15,585 bases of DNA from JAGNNV01 sp031392925 (GTDB lineage Bacteria; Acidobacteriota; Vicinamibacteria; Fen-336; JAGNNV01). Below are positions 1-7,155 of this stretch, in pieces. The number at the start of each line of letters is the position of its first letter. The stretch's first letter is position 1. Where the stretch lies: positions 1 to 15,585 of the forward strand of contig JANMVV010000216.1 of assembly GCA_031392925.1 (NCBI GenBank), given 5' to 3'. The notes under the pieces are model-generated. The model was not told where the DNA came from, did not search any database, and saw only the letters and a program-made list of their open reading frames with translations. A program made the position numbers and the translations under genes.

Positions 1-710
1 TCCGGGATGTGGCGGCGCATCTCCTCGACGGGGACTTGCGCAGGATCGCGGCCGGGCGTGACGGTCATCATTCACCGCCTCCCTTCCCGGTTCACTCGGA
101 GCGGGATCTCGCCCGGTTCATCCACGACCTGAACGGATCCGGCGTCGCCTTCGCCAGTCGTCTCTCCCCCCGGATCCTCGTCGATCTCCTGGAGATCACC
201 GGAGATTGGAGCGCCGGACTGTTTGAACAACTGCCCCTGCATGAACGCGCTCTCTGGGCGGTGAGCTGGGCCGGCGAGATGGAATCGGAAAACTGGATGG
301 ACATCGGGCGCGACTACACCGAACGCTGGCACCACCAGGCGCAGATCCGGGACGCGATCGGCGAGCCACGCCTTCTGGCCCCGCACTGGATGGAGCCGCT
401 GCTCGGGATCTCGGTCCGGGCGCTGCCCGTCGCCTATGCGAATCACGCGGCCGCGGACGGAGCGGTGGTGACACTGGAGGTCTTCGGGCCGACCTCGGGA
501 ACCTGGTCGGTGGTGCCCGAGAGTGGCCACTGGCGCGTGGTGGGCGGCCGGCCCGCACACTCCGATGCGGTGGTACGGATCGCCACCGATGACATCTGGC
601 GCGTGCTCTACAACGCGGTGCGAAGTCCCGGACTCTCACACCGGGTCGTGATCGAGGGGAACTGGGACCTCGCCCGCCCTCTGCTGAACGCGAGATCGGT
701 GATCGTCTAG
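1..710 (+). CDS. Mycothiol-type maleylpyruvate isomerase / DinB-like protein, 5' end missing
   Basis: This is a partial gene cut by the left edge. The frame is open to the first complete codon at base 3 and reads RDVAAHLLDGDL, so the GTG at 9 is internal and not the true start. It resembles the mycothiol-dependent maleylpyruvate isomerase family, whose N-terminal DinB-like four-helix domain binds a metal through one early His and a later E-x3-H pair. Counting from the GTG, the early His is residue 4, and a helix DYTERWHHQAQIRDA supplies E105 and H108/H109. Residues from about 137 to the end (RALPVAYA onward) form the small C-terminal alpha/beta domain of the family. Known members isomerise maleylpyruvate in gentisate breakdown, but most homologs have no known substrate. 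Mycothiol is an actinobacterial thiol, so in this probable non-actinobacterium the cofactor is uncertain. The gene is convergent with the sulfatase-like gene, with 47 bases between the stops. Confidence 0.8.
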   Translation, partial: RDVAAHLLDGDLRRIAAGRDGHHSPPPFPVHSERDLARFIHDLNGSGVAFASRLSPRILVDLLEITGDWSAGLFEQLPLHERALWAVSWAGEMESENWMDIGRDYTERWHHQAQIRDAIGEPRLLAPHWMEPLLGISVRALPVAYANHAAADGAVVTLEVFGPTSGTWSVVPESGHWRVVGGRPAHSDAVVRIATDDIWRVLYNAVRSPGLSHRVVIEGNWDLARPLLNARSVIV

Positions 711-757
711 GCGCCCGCGCCGCGAGAAACCCCAGGCCCGCTGATCCCGATCGCGCG

Positions 758-2524
758 CTACCGGCCGACGTAGCCGAGAGCGCGGAGCTTCTCCTTCTGC
801 TCCGGCGAGAGTTCCACCGGCTTCTTCGCCGCGTTCGAGCGTGAGTTCGTGGCGAGGTCTTTGGTCCTCGCTTCGATGGAGGCGCGCAACGACTCGGGGG
901 GCGGACGATTGGTCCGCTCGCCGGGGTCCTTCGCAAGGTCGTACCATTCCGACGAGCGCTCATCTTTCTTCGCAGGGTCGGACCGCAGGATGGCCTTCCA
1001 GGACTGCGCACCGCCGCGGAGGAAGGACAGGCGAGTGCCGTCGAGGGTGTGGTCGGTCTCACCGTACATCTCGCGCGAATCCGACACCGGCCGCAGCAGG
1101 GACACCCCCTTCATGCTGGGCGCGGGCTTGACGGAAAGGAAGTCGAGAATGGTGGGTGCGATGTCGAGCAGGCTCGTCGGCTGACCCTCGCGCCGGGGCG
1201 CCACCCCGGGGCCCGACATCAGGAGGGGCACGCGGATGACCTCCTCGTAGAGCGTCTTCTGGTGTTCCCACGAGCCGTGGTCGAGAAACTCCTCGCCATG
1301 ATCGGAGGTCACGACCATCAGCGTGCCGCGAAGGACATCGCGCTCCTTCAGATGCGCGATCAGACGTCCGATCTCGTTGTCGGCGTACCGGATCTCGCCG
1401 TCATACAGCGCCAGCAGATGATCGAGATCAGCGGATTTCACCTGGTCCGCGCGAAGATTCTGGAAGTCCTTGAGGTTCCCGGTGAGCTTGCCCGCGTATG
1501 ACGTCTCGAACAGTTTCAGGACCTCGGGCGGGGGGGCGTAGTGCCAGTGGGGATCGTAGAAGTGCAGGAAGATGAGGAACGGCCGGTCGCCGAAACGATC
1601 CACCAGATCCATCGCATGGTTCGCCACGTTTTCGGCCAGCCGGTCCTGACGGAAGTTCATCGAATCGAAGCCCGCATCGAGGCCGTAGGTCTGGGACACG
1701 TACAGATGCGAGGTGACCGCGTGGGTGGCGACACCCTGGGCCTTCAGTAACTCGGCCACCGAAGGCACCGACCGGTTGAAGGCCTGTTTCATGTCCGTTC
1801 CGCCGTGAGTGCCGGGGAGCGTAGATGTGAGCATCGAGAGATGCGAGGGCAGCGTCCACGAACTGACACTCACCGCATCATCGGCCAGGAGCCCGCCCTT
1901 GCCCAGGGCATCGAGAGTGGGCGTGGTGGGCTTCGGATAGCCGTAAGCCCCCACGTGATCGCGCCGCAAGGTATCGATGGAGATCAGGATGACCCCGCGC
2001 TTCAGCCCGTAGGCGGCGCGGTCGTGGAGCACGGGATCGGACACCGCGAATCGCAGTTCCTTCGGCTGGGGAAGGTCCCGGCCGTCCTTGTCCGTGCACC
2101 GGATGGAGACCGAGAGCACGCCGCGTAAGGGCGGCGAGTCGAGTTCGACCGTGACATCCTTCCAGTCGTGGCTCGCCCTTGGATTCACCGTCTCTTTCGC
2201 GAGCTCGCGGCCGTCGAGGGCCACCAGGAAACGCCCCCACCCCGGCGGTTCACCAGCCCCCTCGAAGCGCGCGCCCACGCCGAAGGTGAGAATCGCCCGA
2301 CGCGGGAAGGCGACGGTCCACGACTGCGACGAGGTCAAGGCCTCGCGCGATTCGTCGCCGATCCTGATGACGTCCACCTGCGACCTCGATCCGTCGGGCT
2401 TCTCGGCGAGCAGGGAGCGCGGGCCTTTTGGAGGGGCCGGGGACGGGCACCCGAAGGACAGGGCCGCCAGGAGGACGCCGAGACCGGACGCGCGCCGCGG
2501 GTTCAGGAACTTGCGAAAGGCCAA
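758..2524 (-). CDS. Sulfatase-like (alkaline phosphatase superfamily) lipoprotein with a Thr nucleophile position
   Basis: A 588-residue hydrolase of the sulfatase/alkaline phosphatase superfamily. A short hydrophobic N-terminus ends in LSFGC (Cys26), an imperfect lipobox, so it is probably a lipoprotein. Residues about 45-165 form a beta-rich domain without recognised family. The catalytic domain begins at about 175: ISIDTLRRDH (D184, D189) holds the first metal ligands, SDHGEEF (407-413) the later Asp/His pair, and DHGSWEH (415-421) another His. The signature region SSWTLPSHLSMLT places T224 where true sulfatases have Cys or Ser of C/S-x-P-S-R, and H228 replaces the Arg. It is therefore unlikely to be a formylglycine sulfatase; a phosphoesterase or transferase using Thr fits better. 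The tail LRALGYVGR is typical of large bacterial families of this type. The start is TTG with no visible Shine-Dalgarno; no ATG, GTG or TTG occurs upstream in frame before the receptor gene. It lies 60 bases behind the TonB receptor on the same strand and may be co-transcribed with it. Confidence 0.85.
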   Translation of the reverse strand: MAFRKFLNPRRASGLGVLLAALSFGCPSPAPPKGPRSLLAEKPDGSRSQVDVIRIGDESREALTSSQSWTVAFPRRAILTFGVGARFEGAGEPPGWGRFLVALDGRELAKETVNPRASHDWKDVTVELDSPPLRGVLSVSIRCTDKDGRDLPQPKELRFAVSDPVLHDRAAYGLKRGVILISIDTLRRDHVGAYGYPKPTTPTLDALGKGGLLADDAVSVSSWTLPSHLSMLTSTLPGTHGGTDMKQAFNRSVPSVAELLKAQGVATHAVTSHLYVSQTYGLDAGFDSMNFRQDRLAENVANHAMDLVDRFGDRPFLIFLHFYDPHWHYAPPPEVLKLFETSYAGKLTGNLKDFQNLRADQVKSADLDHLLALYDGEIRYADNEIGRLIAHLKERDVLRGTLMVVTSDHGEEFLDHGSWEHQKTLYEEVIRVPLLMSGPGVAPRREGQPTSLLDIAPTILDFLSVKPAPSMKGVSLLRPVSDSREMYGETDHTLDGTRLSFLRGGAQSWKAILRSDPAKKDERSSEWYDLAKDPGERTNRPPPESLRASIEARTKDLATNSRSNAAKKPVELSPEQKEKLRALGYVGR

Positions 2525-2561
2525 GGGAGCGTCAATGTAGCACGGGCCTTCGATCGCTCGA

Positions 2562-2580
2562 GGCCGCGCTGCACGCGGCC
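2562..2580 (-). terminator. GC hairpin between receptor and sulfatase-like genes
   Basis: A perfect 7-bp stem (GGCCGCG / CGCGGCC) with a 5-base loop begins 4 bases after the receptor stop codon. There is no T-run after it, so it could be a weak or factor-assisted terminator, an mRNA-end stabiliser, or an attenuator that lowers expression of the downstream sulfatase-like gene. Only the inverted repeat is seen; the function is inferred. Confidence 0.35.
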
Positions 2581-2584
2581 GGGG

Positions 2585-5500
2585 CTAGAAGGTGAACTTC
2601 GCGACCAGTTCGACGACGCGCGGCGAGCTGACCGTGCTGGTGATCTGACCGAACGTGTTAGGCACGGACAGGTCGCGCGCGGGCGGACCGAAGCTTGGAT
2701 GGTTGAAGGCGTTGAACGCCTCCACCCTGACTTCGAAGCCGCGACGGGCGCCGAGGTCGAACCGCTTCGAGAGGGTCAGGTCGACGTTTTGATATCCGGG
2801 CATGCGCGCCACGCCGACCGGACAGTTGCCGAAGGTGCCGAGGGCAGCGGCCGAGAATGCGTTGATGTCGAGCCACTTGGTGATCGACTGGTCGGAAGGC
2901 ACGGGGTTGCCCACGCAGTTGGGGCGCTCGGAACCGCGCTCGCCCTGCAGCGACCGCGCCCGAGTGTCGATCACGGTGATGGGGAAGCCGGTGCGGGCCT
3001 GGTAGATCCCCGCGACCTTCCAGCCGCCGAGGACGCCATTCGCGACCCCCGACCAGTTCGCTCCCCACTTGCGACCCTTGCCGAAGGGCAGCTCATAGGA
3101 GCCGGACAGGACGAAGTTGTGGCGGAGGTCGTAGAACATCGGGCCCCAATCGGCATTGGGATCATAGGTGTTCTGCCAGTAAGCGCCTTCGGTCGCGAGC
3201 GAGCCGCCTGAGGAGGGGCCGCCGAACTGACCGTAGAACCCCCGGTTGTTACTCATGCCCTTCGACCAGGTGTAAGACGCCATGAACTCCAGGCCCTTCT
3301 CGAATCGCTGACGCACGCTCGCCTGCAAGGCGTTGTACTCGCTTCGCCCACGGGACGCGGTGGTGGCGATGGTGGTGACCAGAGGCAACGGGCCGAAGAG
3401 CGGCCGGCGGGTGTTCTTGGGCGCCCAGGTGGCGGGATCGCCCGTGCCGGGCAGCGCCTGGTTGCCCTCGACGGGCGTCACCAGGTTCGAAGCGCGGTTC
3501 CCCACGTAGCCGATCTGCGCGGACATGCCCGCGGTCAGCCGGCGTTCGATGAACGCGTTCCACTGCTGCGAGAACTGCGGACGGAGATTGGGATCGAAGG
3601 CGCGCACGTTGCCCGAAGGTGTGGTGCCGGGAACCAGCCCCGCGAAGCCCTGCCCGAGCGAACCCGCGCCGGTGGTGCGGTCGTAGGTCACGGCCGACTC
3701 GAAGAAGAAGGGAGGGTTCATGGGCAGGCGCAGGTTGGCGCCCGTGCCTTCCATGAACTGGGAAATGCCGTACCCCGCGCGGAAGACCGTTCTCTCGTTC
3801 ATGGTCCAGGCGACGCCGAGGCGCGGCTCGAAGCCACCGTAGTAGGCCTTGTAGAGGGCGCGGTCCGCGTCGCTCGCGAAGATCTGCTTGCCCGTCTTGA
3901 GGTCGAAATTCGTCTGGAGGTTGTTCTTCTCGACCAGGGGCGAGGTGTAAGCCCAGCGCAGGCCGAGGTTGACGGTGAGGTTCGGCTTGACCTTGAAATC
4001 GTCCTGCACGAAGAGGCCGATGCGGTTCTGCAGATGAGTCCAGGGCTTGGCGGGATCGCCGCCGCCGCGGCCCTTGGAGGACACGAGGTCGAGGAGGAAG
4101 TCGGAGAACGCGAAGCCGGTGAAGGCGCCGTTGAAGTTCAGGAAGCCGAGGAGTCCGTTGTTGCCGGCGTAAAAACGCTGCTGGTCGTAGTGCAGGAACT
4201 GCCCGCCGAACTTGAGGGCGTGCCGCCCGCGCAGCCAGGTGAATTTCTCATTCAACTGATACGTCTTCGCCAGGGTGTCCGAGTCCGCGGCGACGGCCCC
4301 GGGGGCGGTGAGGCCGCTGCCCCATCCGATGGAACTGAGGCCGGCGATGGGCTGGCCTCCCGTGATCGAATAGGCTGCGTTCCCGTTGCCGATGCCGGCC
4401 CAGTCCAGGGTCTGCGCGACGACCTTGGTGTTGCTGTAGCCGACCTGCAGTTCGTTGATCGTGCTCGAGCCCAGCACCCGAGTCCAGTTGGCGCCCACGT
4501 TGTAGAAGGGCTGGTCGTTGCGGCTGCCCATGAACAGAGCGAAGGGTTGCTTTTCCCGCTCGTCCACATAGGTGGCGAACGAATAGCGCATCCACACCTT
4601 GTCCTTGCCGGACGCGTTCCAATCGAGCCGCAGGTCCCCTTGATGCGCGCGGATCCCCAGGAGGGTCTCGCCGACGAAATTGCCGGTGACGCCGCCGGCA
4701 ACCGTGCGGTTGGGAAGGGGGTATTTCGCAAGGTCGTTGAGGATGGCCCGGGCGCTGGCGCTGATCCGGCTCAACGGAATCTGATTGTTCGGGAAGCGCA
4801 GGCCAGTCAGGGGATCGATGATGGCGGTGGTGACGCTGGAGAGGTCGCCCGCGCGCCAGGCCGCGGGCGCCACCGAAGCGGTGGTGAATCCCGGCGCGTC
4901 CTGGCGCGAGCCCTGATAGTCGGCGAAGAAGAAGAGCTTGTTCTTCCTGATCGGCCCGCCCAGGGTCGCGCCGTAGATGTGCTGTTTGCGCTCCTGCTTG
5001 GGCGCGGCCGAGCGGTTGTTCTCCCAGGTGTTCGCGTCGAGGCTCGAGTTCCGATAGAACTCAAAAGCACTTCCCGACAGGGCGTTGGACCCGGACTTGA
5101 TGATGCTGCTCACAATCGCGCCGCCCACGTTGCCCACGTCCGCCGAATAGTTGTTCGTCTCCACGCTGATCTGGGCGATGGCGTCGGGGCTGGGCTGATA
5201 GGAAACGCGGTTGTCGATGGTCTCGTTCGCGTCCAGACCGTCCACCGTGAAGTTGTTCGTCTGCTCGCGGTTGCCATTGACGAACGGCCGGTTCATGTTG
5301 ACCGAACCGATGTTGTTGAAGCCGCGCGGGCTTGGGGTGAGCACGCCCGGGAGGAGCAGGGCGAGCTGGCCGGTGTTTCGACCGTTCAGGGGCAGGGACT
5401 GCACGGTGTTCCCCGAGATGACCTCTCCCACCGTGGCGGACTCGGTCTGGAGCACGGCGGTCACCGCGGTCACTTCGATGGTGTCCTCGAGGGCTCCCAC

Positions 5501-5848
5501 CGACATCTTGAAGTCGATACGCGCGGTCTGCTGGGCCTCGATGTCCAGCGCCTTGGTGGCCGAGGTCTTGAAGCCTTTCAGTTCCGCTTTCACCACGTAG
5601 GAGCCCACGGTCACGTTGGTGATGGTGTAGTTGCCCACCCCGTTGGAGGTGGCCGTGTAGGTCACGTTCCTCGCGAAATTCATGGCCGAAATCGAGGCCC
5701 CGGGGACGGCCGCTCCGCTTTCGTCCTTCACGAGGCCAGTGATCGAGCCGCCGACGCTCTGCGCGTAGGACGGGACGCAGAGAACGGCGACCGCCAGGGT
5801 TGCCATCCCCAGGCGTAGTGCGAGCGAGCAGCGCAGGATATTTCGCAT
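2585..5848 (-). CDS. Oar-like TonB-dependent outer-membrane receptor with carboxypeptidase-regulatory-like domain
   Basis: A 1087-residue outer-membrane protein. The start is the ATG at 5848, preceded by AAGGAG with 6-base spacing; the frame is open a further 25 codons upstream, but that stretch is 5' leader. Residues 1-29 are a signal peptide (cleavage probably after SYA). Residues about 34-118 form a carboxypeptidase-D regulatory-like fold with VKDESGAAVPGASIS and the typical ending ...IEAQQTARIDFKMSVG. LEDTIEVTA (120-128) may act as TonB box. The plug spans about 130-262, with SLPLNGRNTGQLALLLPGV, VDGLDANE and ADVGNVGGAIVSSIIKSGSN. The rest is a long beta-barrel rich in aromatic strands, ending ...VVELVAKFTF with a terminal Phe, the outer-membrane insertion signal. 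This architecture is strongly expanded in Acidobacteriota and also occurs as Oar in myxobacteria. The substrate cannot be read from sequence. No SusD-like partner is present, but a sulfatase-like lipoprotein follows directly. Confidence 0.93.
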   Translation of the reverse strand: MRNILRCSLALRLGMATLAVAVLCVPSYAQSVGGSITGLVKDESGAAVPGASISAMNFARNVTYTATSNGVGNYTITNVTVGSYVVKAELKGFKTSATKALDIEAQQTARIDFKMSVGALEDTIEVTAVTAVLQTESATVGEVISGNTVQSLPLNGRNTGQLALLLPGVLTPSPRGFNNIGSVNMNRPFVNGNREQTNNFTVDGLDANETIDNRVSYQPSPDAIAQISVETNNYSADVGNVGGAIVSSIIKSGSNALSGSAFEFYRNSSLDANTWENNRSAAPKQERKQHIYGATLGGPIRKNKLFFFADYQGSRQDAPGFTTASVAPAAWRAGDLSSVTTAIIDPLTGLRFPNNQIPLSRISASARAILNDLAKYPLPNRTVAGGVTGNFVGETLLGIRAHQGDLRLDWNASGKDKVWMRYSFATYVDEREKQPFALFMGSRNDQPFYNVGANWTRVLGSSTINELQVGYSNTKVVAQTLDWAGIGNGNAAYSITGGQPIAGLSSIGWGSGLTAPGAVAADSDTLAKTYQLNEKFTWLRGRHALKFGGQFLHYDQQRFYAGNNGLLGFLNFNGAFTGFAFSDFLLDLVSSKGRGGGDPAKPWTHLQNRIGLFVQDDFKVKPNLTVNLGLRWAYTSPLVEKNNLQTNFDLKTGKQIFASDADRALYKAYYGGFEPRLGVAWTMNERTVFRAGYGISQFMEGTGANLRLPMNPPFFFESAVTYDRTTGAGSLGQGFAGLVPGTTPSGNVRAFDPNLRPQFSQQWNAFIERRLTAGMSAQIGYVGNRASNLVTPVEGNQALPGTGDPATWAPKNTRRPLFGPLPLVTTIATTASRGRSEYNALQASVRQRFEKGLEFMASYTWSKGMSNNRGFYGQFGGPSSGGSLATEGAYWQNTYDPNADWGPMFYDLRHNFVLSGSYELPFGKGRKWGANWSGVANGVLGGWKVAGIYQARTGFPITVIDTRARSLQGERGSERPNCVGNPVPSDQSITKWLDINAFSAAALGTFGNCPVGVARMPGYQNVDLTLSKRFDLGARRGFEVRVEAFNAFNHPSFGPPARDLSVPNTFGQITSTVSSPRVVELVAKFTF

Positions 5849-5973
5849 GACTTTCTCCTTGATCGGTTTGGGGCTCGAGTCCGGCGACCGGCCGGGCGAC
5901 TCCGTGTGGACGAAAACTAGCACACTGTGGAAGGCGGTTGGAGGCCCGAGCCCTGGGATATCCTCGCCGCACA
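5849..5973. promoter_or_regulatory. Divergent intergenic region between receptor and Cys-Cys/ArsA genes
   Basis: This 125-base gap must carry promoters for both divergent units. On the minus strand the receptor ribosome-binding site AAGGAG lies at 5855-5860, and TGTGCTAGTTTTCG about 65-80 bases upstream of its start is the only AT-richer stretch, a possible extended -10. On the plus strand no convincing -35/-10 pair is visible. A regulator site cannot be assigned. Confidence 0.4.
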
Positions 5974-6237
5974 GTGGACTGGCGGCAACTCCGGGACAAC
6001 GCGCGCGACTTCATGCGCGGGATGGCCTACGGGCGGTACGAACAGGACCGGCGCCAGGAGGCCGCGGAGCTCAACGACCTGTTCGTGACCCTGTGCTACC
6101 TGGAGCTCGTCGGTCTGCCCAATCCGGTGGCCGTCCACCTGCTCGAGATCTACCCCTACTTGCTGGACCAGTTCCACCTCTGGCACCGACGGATGGGTTT
6201 CCAGCGTTCGCCGCTCGAGGACCTCAACTGTTGCTGA
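5974..6237 (+). CDS. Small Cys-Cys-terminating protein (cory-CC-star-like), ArsA partner
   Basis: An 87-residue, mostly helical, soluble protein with many charged and aromatic residues, starting MDWRQLRDNARDF and ending SPLEDLNCC, so the last two residues are cysteines; one more Cys sits mid-protein in VTLCYLELVGLPNP. The core LLDQFHLWHRRMGFQRSPLE looks conserved. From memory it resembles the small family called cory-CC-star, whose members end in Cys-Cys and occur beside ArsA-type ATPases; I could not search to confirm. The GTG at 5974 is preferred because conserved-looking sequence starts there; a TTG at 5938 in the same frame is an alternative, with GGAAGG very close to it. The downstream ATPase start overlaps or directly follows the stop, implying translational coupling and joint function. 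A terminal CC pair could bind a soft metal or form a disulfide, but no function is established here. Confidence 0.75.
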   Translation: MDWRQLRDNARDFMRGMAYGRYEQDRRQEAAELNDLFVTLCYLELVGLPNPVAVHLLEIYPYLLDQFHLWHRRMGFQRSPLEDLNCC

Positions 6238-6242
6238 GCGGC

Positions 6243-7154
6243 ATGCGCGAGCTCTCCGAGCGGAAGATTCTCTTCTTCGGAGGAAAGGGCGGCGTGGGCA
6301 AGACCACCTGCGCCTCCGCGGTGGCCCTGACCACGAGCCGACGCGGCAAACGAGTGCTCCTCGTGTCCACCGACCCGGCGCATTCGACCTCTGACATCTT
6401 CGAATCACCGTTCACCGCCACCGAGCGAGAGATCCTGCCCGGCCTCACCGGCCTCGAGATCGACGTCGATTTCGAGCTGCGCCGCTACGTCGACCGGGTG
6501 AAGGAGCAGATCGCGAGGGTCTTCAGCCCGGACGTTTTGAAGAAGTCCGAGCGGCAGATCGAGCTGGCCGCGAGCATGCCGGGGGCCGAGAGTGTGGCGC
6601 TCTTCGACCGGATGACCGAGCTCATGATCGATCGGAAGGACGTCTACGATCTGATCGTTTTCGACACCGCGCCCACCGGTCACACCCTGCGGCTCCTCCA
6701 GTCACCCGATCTGCTCGTGACCTGGGTCTCCGCCCTGACCAAGGCCCGAAGGGCCATGCTGCCCCCCGATCAGGACGCGCCCGATCCCGTGCTCGTAGCC
6801 CTCGAGCGGCGGCAGGGCCGGCTCGAAGAAGTGCGCGCCCGCATGATGAGCCCGCTCACCACCGCCTTCGTGCTCGTGACCATTCCCGAGCGTCTCCCCA
6901 TCGAAGAGGCGGCCCGCTCCCTCGATACCCTCGCCCAGGCAGGAATCGAGATCGGCCAGGTCATCGTGAACCGCATCCTGCCCGCCCACGCCACCGGAGA
7001 GTTCTATGAAGCGCGTCGGCTCCAGGAAGCGGTGTACCTGGACGAGATCGACCGCCGCTTCGCCCGACTCCCCCGCCTCCGGGTCTCCCAGCTCGACTCC
7101 GACATCCACGGCCTCAAGAGTCTCGAGCGGGTCGGCGAATTGCTGCAGTGCTGA
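6243..7154 (+). CDS. ArsA/Get3-family (anion-transporting-type) ATPase
   Basis: A 303-residue single-domain member of the ArsA/Get3 branch of SIMIBI P-loop ATPases. The deviant Walker A GGKGGVGKTT is at 13-22, with the intermonomer signature Lys15; switch I DPAHS at 44-48; switch II DTAPTGHTLRLL at 141-152; and the adenine loop IPERLPIEEA at about 214-223. These indicate a nucleotide-driven homodimer. Family members either power arsenite efflux with ArsB or deliver tail-anchored membrane proteins (Get3). No ArsB, ArsR or ArsC gene is nearby, and no CxxC zinc motif or arsenite Cys triad is seen; the only cysteines are Cys23, just after the P-loop, and the final residue, Cys303. The ATG at 6243 was chosen; an in-frame TTG at 6231 overlaps the upstream gene's stop and is equally possible, with GAGG 10 bases before it. 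It almost certainly works with the preceding Cys-Cys protein. It is convergent with the GH31-like gene, with a single base between stops. Confidence 0.88.
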   Translation: MRELSERKILFFGGKGGVGKTTCASAVALTTSRRGKRVLLVSTDPAHSTSDIFESPFTATEREILPGLTGLEIDVDFELRRYVDRVKEQIARVFSPDVLKKSERQIELAASMPGAESVALFDRMTELMIDRKDVYDLIVFDTAPTGHTLRLLQSPDLLVTWVSALTKARRAMLPPDQDAPDPVLVALERRQGRLEEVRARMMSPLTTAFVLVTIPERLPIEEAARSLDTLAQAGIEIGQVIVNRILPAHATGEFYEARRLQEAVYLDEIDRRFARLPRLRVSQLDSDIHGLKSLERVGELLQC

Positions 7155-7155
7155 A

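Noticed and set aside
4034..5818. Long open frame on the plus strand opposite the TonB receptor (about 594 codons)
   Set aside because: It is rich in Gly, Val, Arg and His with no domain, and lies wholly antisense to a gene with clear motifs; GC-rich codon bias produces such shadows.
5847..6242. Upstream extension of the ArsA-type ATPase frame
   Set aside because: It runs through the small Cys-Cys gene and the divergent promoter region; the family N-terminus lies just before the P-loop.
6243..7154. Arsenic resistance operon
   Set aside because: No arsenite permease, reductase or regulator is adjacent and the ATPase lacks the arsenite-binding Cys triad.
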